A stretch of 64,000 nt of DNA. Source: JACWAE01 sp963847595 (GTDB lineage Bacteria; Chloroflexota; Dehalococcoidia; SZUA-161). A model generated the notes under the pieces. The model was given only the letters and a program-made list of their open reading frames with translations, did no database searches and was not told where the DNA came from. Below are positions 49,458 to 58,102 of this stretch, one piece after another; the first letter of the stretch is position 1; each line of letters opens with the position of its first letter. The position numbers and the translations under genes were made by a program. Location: contig CAWKAJ010000002.1 in NCBI GenBank assembly GCA_963847595.1, positions 1,488,001 to 1,552,000 of the forward strand. The letters run 5' to 3'.

Positions 49458-50588
49458 ATGAATCGCACTATTAGGGATTCTGTGGCAAAGCCAGACACCC
49501 TAGCTGATTTATCTGTGGATGCCTTCCTCTTACTTGACGAGAACCTAAACCTACTGAACATAAACGATGTGGGGAACAAACTGTTCGGCGTATCAGAGGT
49601 AGATGCGTTCGGCAAATGCATTGTGGATATCATGCCCGACATCAAGAAAAGTGGTATATACAAAAAATGCCGAAATGTCCTGAAAACAGGTGAATCCGTC
49701 ATCATGCATCAAAAACTTAGCGACAGAAGCCTGGCTGTTCATGTGTTCAAGCTAGGAGATAGCCTTGGCGTAATAGTCAGGGACATCACCGAGCGCAAGC
49801 GGGCGGAAGAAGAACGTGAACTAGTCCTCGTCGAGCTGGCAGAAAAGACTAAGGAATTGGAGCAGGTCATCCATCTAACCTCGCATGACCTGAGGTCTCC
49901 GCTGGTCAATATCCAGGGTTTCACCAGGGAATTAGAGGAGGCATATAAAAAATTCCATGAGGTTCTTAATAGCGAGACCGCCCCCCCTGCACTAAAAAGG
50001 AGAATCGCTTCTACTCTGGATGGAGACTTCCCCCTGGCGTTTCAACACATCCTGGCAAGCTCAGCTAAGATGGACTCACTTCTCTCCGGGCTGCTCAAGC
50101 TGGCGCGCATGGGGCGTACCAATCTCAACATCGAAAAACTGGATATGAACAAACTGATGTCAGAGGTCATTTCCACCCTCGAGTTTCAAGCCGGGGAGAT
50201 AAAAGCAACTGTGGAGGTTGAGGAACTGCCTCCCTGCTATGGGGACGAGGCACAGATCGACCAGGTTTTCTCCAATCTTGTGGGCAACGCCTTGAAGTTC
50301 CTCGACCCCAAACGTCGGGGCGTCGTCAGGATTTCGGGGAGAGCAGAGAAGGAACAGGTGATATATTGCGTAGAGGATAATGGCATCGGCATAGCAGAGA
50401 AGGATAAAGATGCGATATTCGAGATATTCCACAAGCTGAACCCAGAGGACAAAAGAGGCGAAGGCCTGGGGCTCATCATTGTAAGGAAGATTCTGGACCG
50501 GCACGGCGGGAAGGTATGGGTGGAATCTGAGCCAGGCAAAGGGAGCAAGTTCTTCGTGTCCTTACCAGACATTAGTCTATCAGTCTAA
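49458..50588 (+). CDS. PAS-domain sensor histidine kinase
   Basis: 376 residues, no membrane segment, so a cytoplasmic sensor. A PAS domain covers about residues 15-112 (DAFLLLDENLNLLNINDVGN...), followed by a coiled coil (ERKRAEEERELVLVELAEK). HisKA carries the phospho-acceptor H143 in HLTSHDLRSPL, a bacteriophytochrome-like version. The HATPase has an N box (VFSNLVGNALKFLDP), G1 (VEDNGIGIAEKD) and G2 (GEGLGLIIVRKIL). Ligand unknown. It is followed by a second kinase, a receiver protein and a PilB-type ATPase on the same strand. Confidence 0.92.
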   Translation: MNRTIRDSVAKPDTLADLSVDAFLLLDENLNLLNINDVGNKLFGVSEVDAFGKCIVDIMPDIKKSGIYKKCRNVLKTGESVIMHQKLSDRSLAVHVFKLGDSLGVIVRDITERKRAEEERELVLVELAEKTKELEQVIHLTSHDLRSPLVNIQGFTRELEEAYKKFHEVLNSETAPPALKRRIASTLDGDFPLAFQHILASSAKMDSLLSGLLKLARMGRTNLNIEKLDMNKLMSEVISTLEFQAGEIKATVEVEELPPCYGDEAQIDQVFSNLVGNALKFLDPKRRGVVRISGRAEKEQVIYCVEDNGIGIAEKDKDAIFEIFHKLNPEDKRGEGLGLIIVRKILDRHGGKVWVESEPGKGSKFFVSLPDISLSV

Positions 50589-50677
50589 AGAATCCGAATC
50601 ATCAAATCTGTCATGAAATCGCAGAGCAATAACCCTTTCGGGGTAATCCCTACGCCATTGGAGACTCGCCCCCTCGC

Positions 50678-50700
50678 GTAATCTTTTTATAAAAGATTAC
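50678..50700. repeat. Perfect 10-bp-stem hairpin
   Basis: GTAATCTTTT-tat-AAAAGATTAC between the two kinase genes. It has no separate T-run but could terminate transcription in either direction because the stem itself ends in A/T. The remaining space to 50801 shows no gene. Confidence 0.6.
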
Positions 50701-50800
50701 CTGAAAGAGGATTGTCAAGGCATACTTCGCCCAGAGTATACTCAGGCACGGGAGCATAGAAGAAGCTGCCCCGGCAGCCACCAAATTTTGGAGTGAAGCT

Positions 50801-52540
50801 ATGACTACAAGAAAGGTAAGGGACATAAAAGCATCCGGCACACGAGTACGAGCTCCGAGCAAAGATTTAGCTGAACTCGCCACGTTCTCTTGTGACATCG
50901 CCGAGCGCGAGCAAGCGGGGCGCAATGAGCTGGAGCAACGATGCCGCCATCTCGAGAAGGTGGTAGAAGAGAGTGCAGCGACAATAAGGGTACTAAGAGG
51001 ACAACTTAAGCTGGAGAACAACGAGCGAAAATGGGCCGAGAGAGACATCCGGGCTGCTCTTCAATATGCTGAGAACATCATAGCCACGGTGCCCACGTCT
51101 TTGTTGATATTGAATGGCGACCTGCGGGTCACTTCGGCCAACCGCTCTTTCTACCAGACATTCAAAGTCACACCTGAGGAGACCCTGGGGCAGTTTATCT
51201 ACGACCTGGGCAACCGACAGTGGGACATCCCCAGCCTTCGAGAGCTGCTGGAGGATATCCTACCCAAGCATAGCGTCGTCGAAGAATTCGAGGTGGAGCA
51301 CGATTTTCCATCTATAGGGCGACGTGTAATGATTCTGAACGCCCGACGAGTATACAGGATTCACCATGAACCACCCTTGATTCTTCTTATCATGGAGGAT
51401 GTGACCGAGCGGAAGTCGAGACAGCAATTGGTTCAAGCTGCACTTGAATATGCTGAGAACATCATAGACACGGTGCCCATGTCTTTGCTGGTATTGAAGT
51501 CCGACCTGCGGGTAACCTCGGCCAGTCGCTCTTTCTACCAGACCTTTAAAGTCCCACCTGAGGAGACCCTGGGACAGCTCATTTACGAGCTGGACAACCG
51601 ACAGTGGGACATCCCCAGACTTCGAGAGCTGCTGGAAGATGTCCTACCCCGGCATACTATCATTGAAGGGTTCGAGGTGGAGCACGATTTCCTAGCTTTA
51701 GGGCGACGTGTAATGCTTCTAAACGCCCGACGGATATTCAGGGAGTTTAATCATACCGATCTCGTTCTTCTGGTTATAGAGGACATAACCGAGCTAAAGA
51801 AGATACATGAAGCACTGGGCGAAATAGACCGTATGAGGGCGGAATTCGTCGCCACCGTATCACACGAGCTGCGCACACCCCTGCAAGCAATCATGGGATT
51901 TACCAAGCTGATGGTGCAGGGCAAAGTCTCCGACCCCATAACACAAACACGGTTCCTAGCCACCATAGATAAAGAGAGTGAGCGGCTCGCTGAACTGATA
52001 GGTGATTTGCTTGATGTATCGCGCCTCGAAGCGGGTAAATTTGTACTCAAGCAGCAACGCCTGTCTCTACGCGATACGATCAACAGTGCAATATATGAAC
52101 TGTGTAGTCTCATTGAGGAGAAAGCCATTCTAATTGTGTACAACATACCGGAAGGGCTACCCGAGATAGAAGCGGATGAGAATCGAATAAAGCAAGTGAT
52201 ACTCAATCTGGTGAGCAATGCCATCAGGTTCAGCAACCAGGGTGGCAAAGTAACTATTAACGCTCAAGCAACGCATAATGAGATATTGGTCCAGATAATT
52301 GACCAGGGCATCGGCATCCCTGCTGAAGCTCTTCCCCATGTTTTCGACAAGTTCTATCAAGTAGATGGCTCTGCCACTCGTACCAGGGGTGGGCTTGGCC
52401 TTGGCCTCTATATCACAAAGCAGATTGTTGAGGCACACGGCGGACGAATCCGGGTAGAAAGCGAGTTAAACCAGGGCAGCACTTTCAGCTTCACAATGCC
52501 CTTAGCACTTGCCCCTGTAGAGCCGATGATTATATCGTAA
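50801..52540 (+). CDS. Double-PAS sensor histidine kinase
   Basis: 579 residues, cytoplasmic. An N-terminal coiled coil (about 30-90) is followed by two nearly identical PAS domains at about 86-205 and 214-333 (each begins YAENII.TVP.SLL, shares RSFYQTFKV.PEETLGQ and ends in a T-E-x-K linker). HisKA phospho-acceptor H355 in TVSHELRTPLQAIMGF. HATPase with VILNLVSNAIRFSNQGG, IDQGIGIPAEALPHVFDKF and GLGLGLYITKQIVEAHGG. The two PAS units are repeated at DNA level with a 384-bp period, indicating recent duplication. Partner is probably the receiver protein 53 nt downstream. Confidence 0.93.
   Translation: MTTRKVRDIKASGTRVRAPSKDLAELATFSCDIAEREQAGRNELEQRCRHLEKVVEESAATIRVLRGQLKLENNERKWAERDIRAALQYAENIIATVPTSLLILNGDLRVTSANRSFYQTFKVTPEETLGQFIYDLGNRQWDIPSLRELLEDILPKHSVVEEFEVEHDFPSIGRRVMILNARRVYRIHHEPPLILLIMEDVTERKSRQQLVQAALEYAENIIDTVPMSLLVLKSDLRVTSASRSFYQTFKVPPEETLGQLIYELDNRQWDIPRLRELLEDVLPRHTIIEGFEVEHDFLALGRRVMLLNARRIFREFNHTDLVLLVIEDITELKKIHEALGEIDRMRAEFVATVSHELRTPLQAIMGFTKLMVQGKVSDPITQTRFLATIDKESERLAELIGDLLDVSRLEAGKFVLKQQRLSLRDTINSAIYELCSLIEEKAILIVYNIPEGLPEIEADENRIKQVILNLVSNAIRFSNQGGKVTINAQATHNEILVQIIDQGIGIPAEALPHVFDKFYQVDGSATRTRGGLGLGLYITKQIVEAHGGRIRVESELNQGSTFSFTMPLALAPVEPMIIS
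51062..51736 (+). repeat. 384-bp tandem duplication encoding two PAS domains
   Basis: The segment from 51062 (AATATGCTGAGAACATCATAG...) recurs from 51446 with high identity over about 290 bp, both in frame. Long identical runs such as CAACCGACAGTGGGACATCC and GGCGACGTGTAATG are shared. Confidence 0.85.
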
Positions 52541-52593
52541 AACCCGCTGCCCCGGAAAAGACAGCGGAGGGAGAATTGAGCGGAGGTGAGATA

Positions 52594-52983
52594 ATGGCAG
52601 GAAACATACTAATCATAGAAGATGATGTCTCGACCAGCCAGTTCCTGAGCTATACTATGGAACGCGAGGGGTATCAGGCTATTGCCGCGCTGGACGGCAT
52701 AGACGGACTGAAGAAAGCTCTGACCGAGAAACCTGACCTGATTATCCTGGATATTATGCTACCAGGCCTGGACGGATTTGAGCTTTGCCACCGCTTGAGA
52801 GCTTATCCTACAACGGCTGATATACCTGTTTTAATGCTTTCAGCGAAGGCACAGGATGCAGACAAGAGCGCCGGGTTCAAGATGGGGGCAAACTACTATA
52901 TGGTAAAACCTGCTGACCCGGCGAAGATAGTCGATACGGTGAAGAATATGCTGAATCAACCAACTTCAGTAGCCAGTGAATAA
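52594..52983 (+). CDS. Receiver-only response regulator
   Basis: 129 residues, a single REC domain. Acidic pair in LIIEDD (D10/D11), phosphorylation site D53 in LIILDIMLPG, threonine/serine switch at MLSAKA and K105 in MVKPADP. No output domain, as in CheY/PilG/DivK-type proteins that act by protein contact. The ATG at 52594 has GGAGGTGAGATA upstream; an in-frame TTG at 52576 is weaker. It sits between a histidine kinase and a PilB-type ATPase, which makes control of that ATPase a reasonable hypothesis. Confidence 0.93.
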   Translation: MAGNILIIEDDVSTSQFLSYTMEREGYQAIAALDGIDGLKKALTEKPDLIILDIMLPGLDGFELCHRLRAYPTTADIPVLMLSAKAQDADKSAGFKMGANYYMVKPADPAKIVDTVKNMLNQPTSVASE

Positions 52984-53015
52984 TCAGCGCCGAGTAGACA
53001 CGAGGGGGATACAAG

Positions 53016-54782
53016 ATGGGGCAGGGGATGGAAAGACAGCGAGAAAATATCGCACATGAAGCGCCCGGCAGAAAACTCAGCGAGGTGCTCCTTGACCTAA
53101 AGATGGTTAGCCCTGAACAACTGAAGCAGGCACAGGCGCTGGAGCGCCAGACTGGCAAGCGACTCTGCGATATCCTGGTTGAGCAAAAGCTGGTCTCTCC
53201 CGAGGATATGGCGACGGCACGCAGCATTCATCTGAAGTTGCCTCTAATAGACCTGAGGAAGCATGTGATTCAGCCTGAGGCTCTGAAGTTGATTCCTCAA
53301 GATATAGCCAGGAAATATGCAGCGATACCCCTTGATATTATAGGCGATTCGCTTATGGTGGTCATGGCCGACCCTGAAGATGCCATCGCCAGAGATGAGA
53401 TCAAACTGCGAGCAAGGATGCCGATTCAGACCGCTATTAGTACCCCTTCCGATATTCAGAGAGCAATTGACATCAACTATAAACCCAGTGCTGATATAGA
53501 GAAACAAGTATCCCGGTACCTGCCACAAATACCCAAAGAGGCCGACCCTACAACGGAGTTTGGCGGCAGCGCTCCTATTGCTCAAATCCTGGACCTGCTT
53601 CTCTCTCAAGCAGTGAAATTGAAAGCCTCGGATATCCACATCGAACCACAGGAGGACACTCTGCGAATCCGCTTTCGCATCGATGGTGCTATTTACGATA
53701 TGTTCTCCTTGCCACTGGGCGTTAACGGACCATTGTCAGCCAGGATTAAAGTACAGGCAGGAATGGACATTGCCGACGTGAGACGCCCCCAGGATGGGCA
53801 AATGTCCATTAAGATAGGGGTCAAGGATGTTGGCATCCGGGTTGCCTCTATGGGAACAATCTACGGAGAGAATGTGACGTTGCGGATTCTGGACAAGTCC
53901 CTCCCACTTCTCAGCCTGACTCAGTTGGGTTTCTCCCCGGATGGCCTAGAAAAATATCAGGCAATGCTGAAGAGCCCCTACGGCATGATACTGGTAGGAG
54001 GGCCCGCTGGCTCAGGTAAAACAACTACCCTCTACGCCTCTATTGACGAGCTTATTCAAACCAAGCAGAATATTATGACCATCGAAGACCCTGTTGAGTA
54101 CCGCTTCAAGGGGGTCAACCAAACTCAGGTTAACCTCAAAGCTAATATGGCCTTTGCCAACGGACTGAGCGCCCTGCTGCGCCATGACCCCGATGTTATT
54201 CTGGTAGGTGAGATCAGAGATAAAGAGACAGCGGCAATGGCAGTCCAAGCCTGTCTCACCGGGCACCTTGTTCTTTCTTCAATCCATGCCAATAACGCCG
54301 TTGGCGTATTGTTCAGGCTAATGGACCTGGGTATAGAGCCATATCTCATCACCTCGATTCTAATCGGGGTTGTTGCCCAGCGCATGGTTCGTCGCATCTG
54401 CCCTAGCTGCCGTGCTCCCTACAAGCCCTCCTTCAAAGAGAAAACAAATTCCTTTGGGGGAATAGAGCCATTCCCAACTGTTCTTTATAAAGGTGAAGGG
54501 TGTAACCTCTGCTCCAATACTGGCTATGCGGGAAGAGCAGGGATTTTCGAAGTGCTGGTCATGAGCGAGCAAATCGGGAAAATGTTAACCGGCAATGCCA
54601 GTTATGATGATATTAGACGGCAAGCAATCCAGGAAGGGATGCCAACATTAAAACACGATGGGATGCTAAAGGTAAAAGAGGGCATCACTACAGTAGACGA
54701 GGTGGTGCAAGCCGCCTTGACCCCAGGAGCCACTATCAGCTTCCTCGCGGATAAAACTGACCAATGGGCACCGGTGGGATGA
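53016..54782 (+). CDS. Type IV pilus / type II secretion assembly ATPase (PilB/GspE)
   Basis: 588 residues. An N-terminal MshEN-type domain (GRKLSEVLLDLKMVSPEQL, duplicated as ...LCDILVEQKLVSPEDM), which in relatives can bind c-di-GMP, precedes the secretion ATPase. Motifs: Asp box (ASDIHIEPQ), Walker A GGPAGSGKTTT near residues 327-337, IEDPVEYRF, Walker B region DPDVILVGEIRD, His box (LTGHLVLSSIHANNA), and the zinc-binding CPSC...CNLC cysteines. It powers pilus or pseudopilus assembly at the inner membrane. No pilC, pilT or pilin gene is adjacent. Confidence 0.94.
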   Translation: MGQGMERQRENIAHEAPGRKLSEVLLDLKMVSPEQLKQAQALERQTGKRLCDILVEQKLVSPEDMATARSIHLKLPLIDLRKHVIQPEALKLIPQDIARKYAAIPLDIIGDSLMVVMADPEDAIARDEIKLRARMPIQTAISTPSDIQRAIDINYKPSADIEKQVSRYLPQIPKEADPTTEFGGSAPIAQILDLLLSQAVKLKASDIHIEPQEDTLRIRFRIDGAIYDMFSLPLGVNGPLSARIKVQAGMDIADVRRPQDGQMSIKIGVKDVGIRVASMGTIYGENVTLRILDKSLPLLSLTQLGFSPDGLEKYQAMLKSPYGMILVGGPAGSGKTTTLYASIDELIQTKQNIMTIEDPVEYRFKGVNQTQVNLKANMAFANGLSALLRHDPDVILVGEIRDKETAAMAVQACLTGHLVLSSIHANNAVGVLFRLMDLGIEPYLITSILIGVVAQRMVRRICPSCRAPYKPSFKEKTNSFGGIEPFPTVLYKGEGCNLCSNTGYAGRAGIFEVLVMSEQIGKMLTGNASYDDIRRQAIQEGMPTLKHDGMLKVKEGITTVDEVVQAALTPGATISFLADKTDQWAPVG

Positions 54783-54786
54783 TTCG

Positions 54787-54815
54787 GTAAGGGCGACCTG
54801 CTGGATTGCCCCTAC
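54787..54815. repeat. Degenerate GTAGGGGC palindrome
   Basis: GTAAGGGCGACCTGCTGGAttGCCCCTAC, 4 nt after the PilB stop. The right outer arm is exact and the left has one change; the core pairing is imperfect. Followed by an AT-rich region containing TTGACA and TATAAT (54898-54918) at a spacing too short for a standard promoter. Confidence 0.6.
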
Positions 54816-54951
54816 ATTTTGTGCCGCTACTCCCCTGTTGCTGCTTCCTCAAAATGTGACGACTTTTTAACTTTTTGCCCTCCCATTTTATGATTTTTTG
54901 ACACAAAGCCAGGTATAATGGACAAGATTGCAGCCATTTGCCGGACGTGAG

Positions 54952-55233
54952 ATGGAAAAGATGAGCGTGCAAATAGATATCCCACCGCTGTTGCGGCATC
55001 TCACCGACGGCGAGACAGCAGCCAGGGTAAAGGGGAGCACCGTCAGCGATTGCCTCAATCATTTTGTCAGGCAGTACCCCAAGACTAAGAGACTGCTGTT
55101 CGACAAGGAAGGCAAGTTGCTGCGTTACGTCGAGGTCTATGTCAACAAGGTAACTACCTACCCTGAGGAATTGACGACGCCTGTGAAGGATGGAGATGAG
55201 ATCTCTATAGTGTACGTTATTAGCGGAGGTTGA
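54952..55233 (+). CDS. MoaD/ThiS-family sulfur carrier
   Basis: Ubiquitin-fold sulfur-carrier-like protein of 93 residues ending in the diagnostic Gly-Gly (IVYVISGG). Members carry thiocarboxylate sulfur for molybdopterin/tungstopterin or thiamine synthesis. A MoaD-like gene directly before an aldehyde:ferredoxin oxidoreductase is a common arrangement and suggests a role in its tungsten-pterin cofactor. The start is uncertain: ATG 54952 or ATG 54961. The stop lies 8 nt before the AOR start. Confidence 0.88.
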   Translation: MEKMSVQIDIPPLLRHLTDGETAARVKGSTVSDCLNHFVRQYPKTKRLLFDKEGKLLRYVEVYVNKVTTYPEELTTPVKDGDEISIVYVISGG

Positions 55234-55241
55234 CGGGAAAT

Positions 55242-57107
55242 ATGAAAGGAATCACCAGGAAATTTCTGAGGATAAATCTATCAAATGGGAAGATAGGGGA
55301 AGAAGCTATACCTGAGCAGGTGGAAACGGATTTCGTAGGCGGCAGGGGCTTCGGCATCCATTATCTCTACCGCGAAGTGGCACCTAAGACCGACCCTCTG
55401 GGAGAGCACAATAAGATGATATTCGTGGCCGGGCCGCTGGCAGGAACCAGCGCCCAGGCGGTGTCTCGCTGGATGGTGTGCACCAGGAGCCCCTTAACCG
55501 GCGCCTTTGCCCGCTCCGTGGCCGGGGCGGACTTCGGGGCCTGGATAAAATTTGCCGGGTATGAGTTTATCCTGGTCGAAGGCAAAGCGGAAAGGCCGGT
55601 CTACATACATTTGACCAAGGATGCCTGCCAGATTCAGCCTGCCGATGAGCTGTGGGGCAAGGATACCGTAGTAACCCAGGAATGGCTAAGCCAGCGCCAC
55701 GGCTTGAACACTCGCGTCGCCTGCATAGGTCCGGGCGGGGAGAACCTGGTGAAGTATGCGGCCATCGTTACCAACCGGAGGACTGCCTCTCGCTGCGGCG
55801 TGGGTGCGGTAATGGGTTCCAAGAATCTTAAAGCGATAGCCATCAATGCGGAACGGAATCTACAGCTCTGTGACCCGGAAGGCTACAAGCAACTGGTGAA
55901 ACAGCAACTTCAAATGATGATGGCCAACAAGGGCTTTCAGTACCACAAAGAAATGGGCACAACGGGTAACCCGGAAAATACCAGCGAGTTAGGGATATTT
56001 CCAACGAGGAACTTCCGCTACGGGAGGCTGGAGGACTACGAAAAGTTAGCGGGCGAGGAATATCTGAAGCGCAGGATAGGAGAGTTCGGCTGCTATAGTT
56101 GTGCTGCCCGGTGCGGCAAAGTGCATCGTGTCATGAAAGGCCCCTATACGGGGGCGCAGAGCGAAGGGCCTGAGTATGAAAGTATCTGGGCCTTCTCCGG
56201 TCCCATAGAGAATTCTTATCTGGAATCCACCATAGCGGCTGACCAGTTGTGCGATGATCTGGGGATCGACACCATCAGCACGGGAAATACAATCGGCTTC
56301 GCTTATGAGCTCTATGAGAAGGGCCTGCTCACCGTAAAGGATACCGACGGGCTGGAGCTTAAATATGGCAATCATAAAGCTATGGTAGCCCTGATCGAGA
56401 AGATAGCCAGACGGGAAGGGATCGGCGACCTGCTGGCCGAAGGCACTATGCGAGTTGCGGCAAGGATTGGCAAGGGGGCGGAAGCCTTCGCCATCAATGC
56501 GAAGGGCCTGGAGCTGCCGGCTTATGAGCCGAGAGGGGCGAAGAGCCTGGGATACAATTACGCCACGAGCAACATCGGCGGCAGCCACGGCTACGGTTAC
56601 GCTATTCAAGAGGTCTTCGGTGCCCCCTTCCCCAGGAAGGTAGACCGTTTCGCCGAAGAGGAAAACGCAGATATAGTGGTCTTCAACCAGAACAATGGAG
56701 CCGTGGGCGAGGTGGGGATTGTCTGCGCCTTTGCCCGGGGCTGGTTCCCCCAGCTTTACGATAAGTTGCTGATTGCCGCCACGGGCATCGACAAGATTGC
56801 GGAGCGCGGCTACCTGCAGCGGGTGGGTGATAGGATTGTTAACCTGGAACGAGCCTTCATTGTGCGCGAGGGTTTCGGACGGAAACAGGATACCTTACCG
56901 CAGAGGATGCTCAGCGAGCCCCTGCACACGAGGGGAGCGCCGGGAGAGGGGCAGATGATGAGAAATCTGGATAAATTCCTGGACCGGTACTACGAGATCC
57001 GGGGGTGGACACCCCAGGGCATACCCTCTCCGGAGAAGCTAAAGGAATTGGGACTTGGCTATGTGGCAAATGACATGGCTCAATACCAGAAAGTGCGAGC
57101 CATTTAA
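55242..57107 (+). CDS. aor: Aldehyde:ferredoxin oxidoreductase (tungsten enzyme)
   Basis: Oxidises aldehydes to acids with ferredoxin as acceptor, using a tungsten-bispterin centre and a 4Fe-4S cluster. 621 residues from ATG 55242. N-terminal AOR_N starts KGITRKFLRINLSNGKI and has VGGRGFGIHYLYREV, GPGGENLVKYAAI and RCGVGAVMGSKNLKAIAI. Cluster cysteines are in GCYSCAARCGKVH (residues about 283-290), with a later Cys in GIVCAFARGWFP. GGAGG is 12 nt upstream. Which aldehyde is used is unknown; the AOR-family subtypes are not separable by eye. Confidence 0.94.
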   Translation: MKGITRKFLRINLSNGKIGEEAIPEQVETDFVGGRGFGIHYLYREVAPKTDPLGEHNKMIFVAGPLAGTSAQAVSRWMVCTRSPLTGAFARSVAGADFGAWIKFAGYEFILVEGKAERPVYIHLTKDACQIQPADELWGKDTVVTQEWLSQRHGLNTRVACIGPGGENLVKYAAIVTNRRTASRCGVGAVMGSKNLKAIAINAERNLQLCDPEGYKQLVKQQLQMMMANKGFQYHKEMGTTGNPENTSELGIFPTRNFRYGRLEDYEKLAGEEYLKRRIGEFGCYSCAARCGKVHRVMKGPYTGAQSEGPEYESIWAFSGPIENSYLESTIAADQLCDDLGIDTISTGNTIGFAYELYEKGLLTVKDTDGLELKYGNHKAMVALIEKIARREGIGDLLAEGTMRVAARIGKGAEAFAINAKGLELPAYEPRGAKSLGYNYATSNIGGSHGYGYAIQEVFGAPFPRKVDRFAEEENADIVVFNQNNGAVGEVGIVCAFARGWFPQLYDKLLIAATGIDKIAERGYLQRVGDRIVNLERAFIVREGFGRKQDTLPQRMLSEPLHTRGAPGEGQMMRNLDKFLDRYYEIRGWTPQGIPSPEKLKELGLGYVANDMAQYQKVRAI

Positions 57108-57115
57108 GGAGGCAC

Positions 57116-58102
57116 GTGTTTACGCACACCCATGGCAACGACAGTCATGCCGCAGTTGAGGAGGTCATTCGCTGCGAGAAGCTGACTAAACGCTTCACGG
57201 ATGGCAACATCCTGGCTGTGGACCGGCTCGACTTATCGGTGTACCGCGGTGAGATCTTCGGGCTGCTGGGCCCGAACGGCGCGGGCAAGACGACGACCGT
57301 GGGCATGCTTACCACGCTGGTGATCCCGACGGGCGGCAAGGCCGTTGTGGCCGGCGTCGACGTGGTGGCACAGCCGGCGCTGGTCAAGCAGATGATCGGC
57401 GTGGTGGCGCAGACCAATAACCTGGACCGGGCTCTGACCGTCTGGGAGAACCTGTACTACCACGGCCGCTTTTTCGGGATGAACGCCAGAGAGGCCCGCG
57501 CAGCAGCCGATGAGTCCCTGGTAAGGTTCCGCCTTACTGAGCGAGCCAAAGCGGACGTGATGGCCATCTCAGGGGGCATGGCGAAACGGCTGATGGTGGC
57601 CCGGGCCTTGTTGCACAGTCCGTCGGTACTCTTCCTCGATGAGCCCACAGCCGGCCTCGACCCTCAGGCCCGCATCGCCCTCTGGGAAATCCTCGACAAG
57701 CTGCATGCCGGGGGCCAGACAATCCTGCTGACCACGCACTACATGGAGGAGGCTGACTCACTCTGCGACCGACTGGCGATAATGGACCACGGCCGCCTCA
57801 TGGCCTTGGACACTCCAAAGAACCTTAAGGAGTCGGTTGGCGCCGACAGCATCGTGACCGTGTCGGCCACCGGCGACCTCGATGCCCTGGCCCGGCTCCT
57901 GCAGGAGCGGGTTGAGGGAGCGACCAAAAGCCAGCGACTCGATAGCACCATCCAACTCCATGTCAAAGGTACGACCGGAGTGCTGCCCAAGGTGGTCACC
58001 GCCGCTGAGCAGGGAGGATACAGTATCACCGACCTGTCTATAGCCGAGCCCACCCTAGAGACCGTCTTCATCAGCCTCACGGGAAAGGAGCTGCGCGAAT
58101 AA
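57116..58102 (+). CDS. ABC transporter ATP-binding protein (DrrA-like)
   Basis: 328 residues. Walker A GPNGAGKTTTVGML, Q loop VAQTNNLDRALTVWENL, an ABC signature written as ISGGMAKRLMVARALL, Walker B VLFLDEPTAGLDP and switch histidine LLTTHYMEE. The C-terminal extension (residues about 235-328) resembles the DrrA-type exporter domain. Exports a drug, lipid or polymer with the downstream permease. GTG start after AGGAGG (3-nt spacing, so efficiency is uncertain). This pair looks richer in GC and in GCC/CTG-type codons than its neighbours, a hint of transfer. Confidence 0.94.
   Translation: MFTHTHGNDSHAAVEEVIRCEKLTKRFTDGNILAVDRLDLSVYRGEIFGLLGPNGAGKTTTVGMLTTLVIPTGGKAVVAGVDVVAQPALVKQMIGVVAQTNNLDRALTVWENLYYHGRFFGMNAREARAAADESLVRFRLTERAKADVMAISGGMAKRLMVARALLHSPSVLFLDEPTAGLDPQARIALWEILDKLHAGGQTILLTTHYMEEADSLCDRLAIMDHGRLMALDTPKNLKESVGADSIVTVSATGDLDALARLLQERVEGATKSQRLDSTIQLHVKGTTGVLPKVVTAAEQGGYSITDLSIAEPTLETVFISLTGKELRE

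Noticed and set aside
54898..54918. TTGACA and TATAAT boxes upstream of the MoaD-like gene
   Set aside because: They are only about 10 nt apart, too close for a sigma-70 promoter; either may work with another partner that I could not identify.
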